NCBI RefSeq assembly: GCF_003269065.1 | Contig: NZ_QLTA01000057.1 | Span: forward strand, 1-35,495 | Source: Paracidovorax anthurii | GTDB taxonomy: Bacteria > Pseudomonadota > Gammaproteobacteria > Burkholderiales > Burkholderiaceae_C | DNA: 35,495 bases | Direction: 5' to 3' | In this document: positions 32,551 through 35,495 of the stretch, one piece after another | Layout of the letters: each line of letters begins with the position of its first letter | Numbering within the stretch: position 1 is the first letter of the stretch | Position numbers and translations under genes: made by a program | Notes under the pieces: generated by a model | What the model saw: the letters and a program-made list of their open reading frames with translations, nothing else | What the model was told of the DNA's origin: nothing | Database searches by the model: none

Positions 32551-34139
32551 TGAAACCCGGCCTGTCGCTGCGCATCTCGCAGCACCTGGCGCTGACGCCG
32601 CAGCTGCAGCAGTCGATCCGGCTGCTGCAGTTGTCCACGCTCGAACTCTCCCAGGAAGTCGAGCAGATGCTCGACGAGAACCCGTTCCTGGAGCGCAACC
32701 CCGACGAGGCGCCGCGCGAGGAATTCGGCCTGGCGCAGGCCGACACGCCCGCGGCCGATACCGGGGCGCCCCCGGAGGATGCTACATATTCAGTAGCAAA
32801 CAACGCAGCGGATACGGCGACAAGCAGCCCAAATGAGTCCTCAAGCGACGCCGGGGAGGCCCCTGAGGCCCCCGAGACGCCCGACTGGGAGGGCGACGGC
32901 ACCGTCGAGATGTCGCCCGACGACGGCGAGTGGGGCGGCGAGGCGCCCGCGCGCACCCGCGCCGCCGGCGAGGACGACGAGGCCGACGCCACCGAACTCG
33001 CGCGCGAGCACGAGTCGCTCACCGCCTACCTCCACCGCCAGGCCCTGTCGCTGCGCCTGTCCGAGGTGGACCGCGCGGCCCTGCGCTTTCTCATCGAATC
33101 GCTCAACGACGACGGCTACCTGGACGAGTCGCTCGAATCGCTGGCCGTGGGGCTCGCGGGCGAGGAAGACCCCGAGCAGGTCGAAGAACTGGTGCACCGC
33201 TTCACGGTGGCCCTGCGCCTGCTGCAGAGCCTGGAGCCCGTGGGCGTGGGCGCGCGGGGCCTGAGCGAATGCCTCACGCTGCAGCTGCGTGCGCTGCCGC
33301 AGGACGATGGGCCGGCCGACCCCGAGGTGCTGCAGGCGGCGCTGTGCATCTGCCAGCAGCCCCTGGAGATGCTCGCGCGGCGCGACGTGCGCCGGCTGGC
33401 CCAGGCCTGCGGCGGCGGCGAGGAGCGCACGCGCGCGGCCATGGCGCTCATCGCGCGACTGGAGCCCCGGCCCGGGCGGGCCTTCGCGGAGGTGGAACGC
33501 AACATCATCGTGCCCGACGTGATCGTGAAGAAAAGCGGCGGCCGGGGCGCGGCGCATGCGTTCACCGTGCAGCTCAACCCCGACGTGATGCCGCGCCTGC
33601 GCGTGCACGACATCTATGCCGGCGCGCTGCGCGGCAACCGGGGCGGCGAGGGCCACCAGGCGTTGCAGCAGCGGCTGCAGGAGGCGCGCTGGTTCATCAA
33701 GAACATCCAGCAGCGCTTCGACACCATCCTGCGGGTGTCGCGCGCCATCGTCGATCGGCAGAAGAACTTCTTCGTGCACGGCGAGCTGGCCATGCGCCCG
33801 CTGGTGCTGCGCGACATCGCCGACGAGCTGGGCCTGCACGAGTCCACCATCAGCCGCGTGACCACGGCCAAGTACATGGCGACGCCCCAGGGCACCTATG
33901 AGCTGAAGTACTTCTTCGGCTCGGGCCTGGGCACCGAGACGGGCGGCAACGCGTCGAGCACGGCGGTGCGCGCGCTCATCCGGCAGTTCGTCTCGGCGGA
34001 GAGCCCGGCCAAGCCGCTGTCGGACAGCCAGATCGCCGAGATGCTCAAGGAGCAGGGCATCGAGTGCGCGCGCCGCACGGTGGCCAAGTACCGCGAGGCG
34101 CTCAAGATCGCGCCGGCCAACCTGCGCAAGGCGCTCTGA
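32550..34139 (+). CDS. rpoN: RNA polymerase sigma-54 factor
   Basis: Protein of 529 residues. Region I is glutamine/leucine-rich (LSLRISQHLALTPQLQQSIR, LLQLSTLELSQEVEQMLDEN, residues 5-44). An acidic region II linker runs from about 50 to 155. The core-binding region and the helix-turn-helix (LHESTISRVTTAKYM) follow, and the RpoN box ARRTVAKYRE is at about 507-516. It directs transcription from -24/-12 promoters with activator ATPases, for nitrogen, motility and similar genes. The linker at about 78-100 has unusual AT-rich codons and contains a copy of a palindromic repeat (32780-32800). ATG 32550 overlaps the lptB stop. The hpf and ptsN genes that often follow rpoN are absent; tspO is convergent instead. 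Confidence 0.96.
   Translation: MKPGLSLRISQHLALTPQLQQSIRLLQLSTLELSQEVEQMLDENPFLERNPDEAPREEFGLAQADTPAADTGAPPEDATYSVANNAADTATSSPNESSSDAGEAPEAPETPDWEGDGTVEMSPDDGEWGGEAPARTRAAGEDDEADATELAREHESLTAYLHRQALSLRLSEVDRAALRFLIESLNDDGYLDESLESLAVGLAGEEDPEQVEELVHRFTVALRLLQSLEPVGVGARGLSECLTLQLRALPQDDGPADPEVLQAALCICQQPLEMLARRDVRRLAQACGGGEERTRAAMALIARLEPRPGRAFAEVERNIIVPDVIVKKSGGRGAAHAFTVQLNPDVMPRLRVHDIYAGALRGNRGGEGHQALQQRLQEARWFIKNIQQRFDTILRVSRAIVDRQKNFFVHGELAMRPLVLRDIADELGLHESTISRVTTAKYMATPQGTYELKYFFGSGLGTETGGNASSTAVRALIRQFVSAESPAKPLSDSQIAEMLKEQGIECARRTVAKYREALKIAPANLRKAL
32780..32800 (+). repeat. AT-rich palindromic repeat core inside rpoN (copy 3)
   Basis: TGCTAC-N7-GTAGCAAA has the same layout and length as the cores of the intergenic copies at 20721-20773 and 24995-25049 (TGCTAT-N7-ATAGCAAA), with a matched change of one stem pair. 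It is in frame and encodes part of the non-conserved sigma-54 linker. Flanking codons to about 32850 are also AT-richer than the rest of the gene. Confidence 0.55.
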
Positions 34140-34177
34140 GAACGTTCTGACGGCGGGCCGGGGCGGGCGGCCGCTCC

Positions 34178-34714
34178 TCACCCGCCCAGCAGGGCGGGGT
34201 TCATGCGCCAGAGCGTGTAGTTGAGCGCGGCGGCGAAGCTGATCCACGCCAGGTACGGCAGCAGCAGCGCGCCCGCCACGGGCCGCAGCCGCAGGAAGGC
34301 CACGAAGGTGGCGGCCAGGCAGGCGCCGAGCAGCGCGATGTCGGCCAGCGCCCAGGCGCCCAGCCGCCACTGGAAGAACAGCCAGCTCCACAGCGCGTTC
34401 AGCGCCAGCTGCGCGGCGAAGAGCCGCAGCGCGAGCCGGCGCGCCGGGCCGGGCGGCTCGCGCCAGGCCAGCCAGGCCGCGATGCCCATCAGCGCGTAGA
34501 GCACGGTCCACACGGGGCCGAACACGCCGGCGGGCGGTGCCCAGGGCGGCTGGTGGAGCTGGGCATAGAACTGCGGCGCCTGCGCGGAGGCCAGGCCGCC
34601 GATGCCGGCGGCGATGAAGCACAGCAGGAGCCAGCCCGCCAGCGCCCGCCAGGTGCGCGGCGACAGGGGCGCGCGGGCTGCGGGGGCCGCGGTATCGGAG
34701 GGCAGGGGCGTCAT
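34178..34714 (-). CDS. tspO: TspO/MBR-family membrane protein
   Basis: Protein of 178 residues with five predicted helices. Family residues are visible: QLHQPPWAPPAGVFGPVWTV (the PPxWxPP...F..VW signature), LYALMGIAAWLAW, AQLALNALWSWLFF, and the C-terminal LPYLAWISFAAALNYTLWRMN, which has the conserved W/N pattern. TspO proteins bind porphyrins and in bacteria are linked to tetrapyrrole and stress responses. About 25 residues precede the first helix, longer than in many homologues. It is convergent with rpoN. The 34140-34177 gap shows no clear terminator. Confidence 0.93.
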   Translation of the reverse strand: MTPLPSDTAAPAARAPLSPRTWRALAGWLLLCFIAAGIGGLASAQAPQFYAQLHQPPWAPPAGVFGPVWTVLYALMGIAAWLAWREPPGPARRLALRLFAAQLALNALWSWLFFQWRLGAWALADIALLGACLAATFVAFLRLRPVAGALLLPYLAWISFAAALNYTLWRMNPALLGG

Positions 34715-34796
34715 GCCGCCATCATCGGCGCTGGCCGTGCCGGCGGTCGATGGGCGCAGGGCGGCTGTCGGTGTCAGCCGGCGCCCCGTGGCCGCC

Positions 34797-35495
34797 TCAC
34801 CGCGGGGCGTTCAGCGCCGGGAGGTGCCCCGCGCCGTGCGCGTCGAGCTTGAACCCGGCGACGGCATCGGCGAGCTGGTGGGCCTGCTGCTGCAGGGACT
34901 GCGCGGCGGCGGTGGCCTGCTCCACGAGGGCGGCGTTCTGCTGGGTGCTCTGGTCCATGTGGCTGACGGCGGTGCCGATCTCGGCGATGCCGGTGCTCTG
35001 CTCCTGGCTGGCGTTGCTGATCTCGGCGACGATGGCGGTGACGCGTTTGACGCTGTCGACCACCTCCTGCATGGTGGAGCCGGCGTCCTGCACGAGGCGG
35101 CTGCCGGCGTTGACCTGGGAGACGGAGTCGTCGATGAGGGACTTGATCTCCTTGGCGGCGGTGGCCGAGCGCTGGGCGAGGGTGCGGACCTCGGCGGCAA
35201 CGACGGCGAAGCCCCGGCCCTGCTCGCCGGCACGGGCGGCCTCCACCGCCGCATTGAGCGCCAGGATGTTGGTCTGGAAGGCGATGGAGTCGATGACGCC
35301 GATGATGTCCACGATCTTGCGCGAGGAGGCGTCGATGCCGCCCATGGTCTGCACGACCTGTCCCATGACGGTGCCGCCGTGGGCGGCGATCTGGGAGGCG
35401 TTGGCGGTGAGGTGGTTGGCCTGGCGGGCGTTCTCGGCGTTCTGCTGGACGGTGGCGGTGAGCTGCTCCATGGCGGCGGCGGTCTGCTCCAGGGA
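34797..35495 (-). CDS. Methyl-accepting chemotaxis protein, C-terminal signalling part (cut by window edge)
   Basis: The frame is open to the right edge (232 residues seen), so the sensor, membrane helices and HAMP domain lie outside the window. It starts within the methylation helix ([20 protein letters not shown]) and includes the CheA/CheW-binding tip: [20 protein letters not shown], then [20 protein letters not shown]. It ends LPALNAPR with no NWETF tether. It is a paralogue of the receptor at 20781-22382; 68 bases in the tip region are identical between the two. No gene or signal is seen in the gap before tspO (34715-34796). Confidence 0.92.
   Translation of the reverse strand, partial: SLEQTAAAMEQLTATVQQNAENARQANHLTANASQIAAHGGTVMGQVVQTMGGIDASSRKIVDIIGVIDSIAFQTNILALNAAVEAARAGEQGRGFAVVAAEVRTLAQRSATAAKEIKSLIDDSVSQVNAGSRLVQDAGSTMQEVVDSVKRVTAIVAEISNASQEQSTGIAEIGTAVSHMDQSTQQNAALVEQATAAAQSLQQQAHQLADAVAGFKLDAHGAGHLPALNAPR

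Overview
The window is GC-rich DNA (about 70 % by eye) from a betaproteobacterium. Gene content and short AT-rich promoters point to the Comamonadaceae, most like Acidovorax or Paracidovorax. This placement is inferred from familiar protein families and intergenic repeats, not from a search. It looks like ordinary chromosome with a cut-off IS3-type element at the left edge and a cut-off chemoreceptor at the right edge. No CRISPR array, rRNA, prophage or toxin/defence cassette is visible.

Layout. 1-296: 5' part of an IS3-family element (orfA, minus). 420-2660: a membrane-anchored dihaem cytochrome c and a secreted Kelch-repeat protein, both minus. 2826-16504: the main block, two complete tripartite RND efflux systems arranged as mirror images around a tRNA-Arg(CCG). 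Left half (minus): adaptor, pump and outer-membrane channel, with a divergent AcrR/TtgR-type TetR regulator. Right half (plus): the same gene order with a divergent AefR-like TetR regulator. The right-hand adaptor has a 1-nt frameshift close to its 3' end. A proline-rich 43-residue lipoprotein and a 54-residue basic protein follow.

17021-22382 (minus): a secreted cupin, a class II glutamine amidotransferase, a DHA2-type MFS exporter, a 4-oxalocrotonate tautomerase-like protein, a small Cys-rich CWC protein, and a chemoreceptor with a good sigma-28 promoter. 22577-26745: malate synthase G (glyoxylate shunt, minus) divergent from a LysR regulator, which overlaps a DUF3016-type lipoprotein gene. 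26836-27758: a DUF2214-type membrane protein and a PsiF-repeat protein.

27888-34139 (plus): housekeeping genes argS, a SPOR-domain cell-division protein, dsbA, a terminator, then lptA-lptB-rpoN with overlapping starts and stops. lptC is not next to lptA and no hpf/ptsN follows rpoN. The window ends with tspO (minus) and the C-terminal part of a second chemoreceptor.

No wholly new system is evident. The most interesting signals are small: a perfect 15-bp-arm hairpin in the leader of the left RND operon; well-formed palindromic operators in both RND control regions; the adaptor frameshift; and a short AT-rich palindromic repeat, of which two copies are intergenic and a third sits inside the coding sequence of rpoN.
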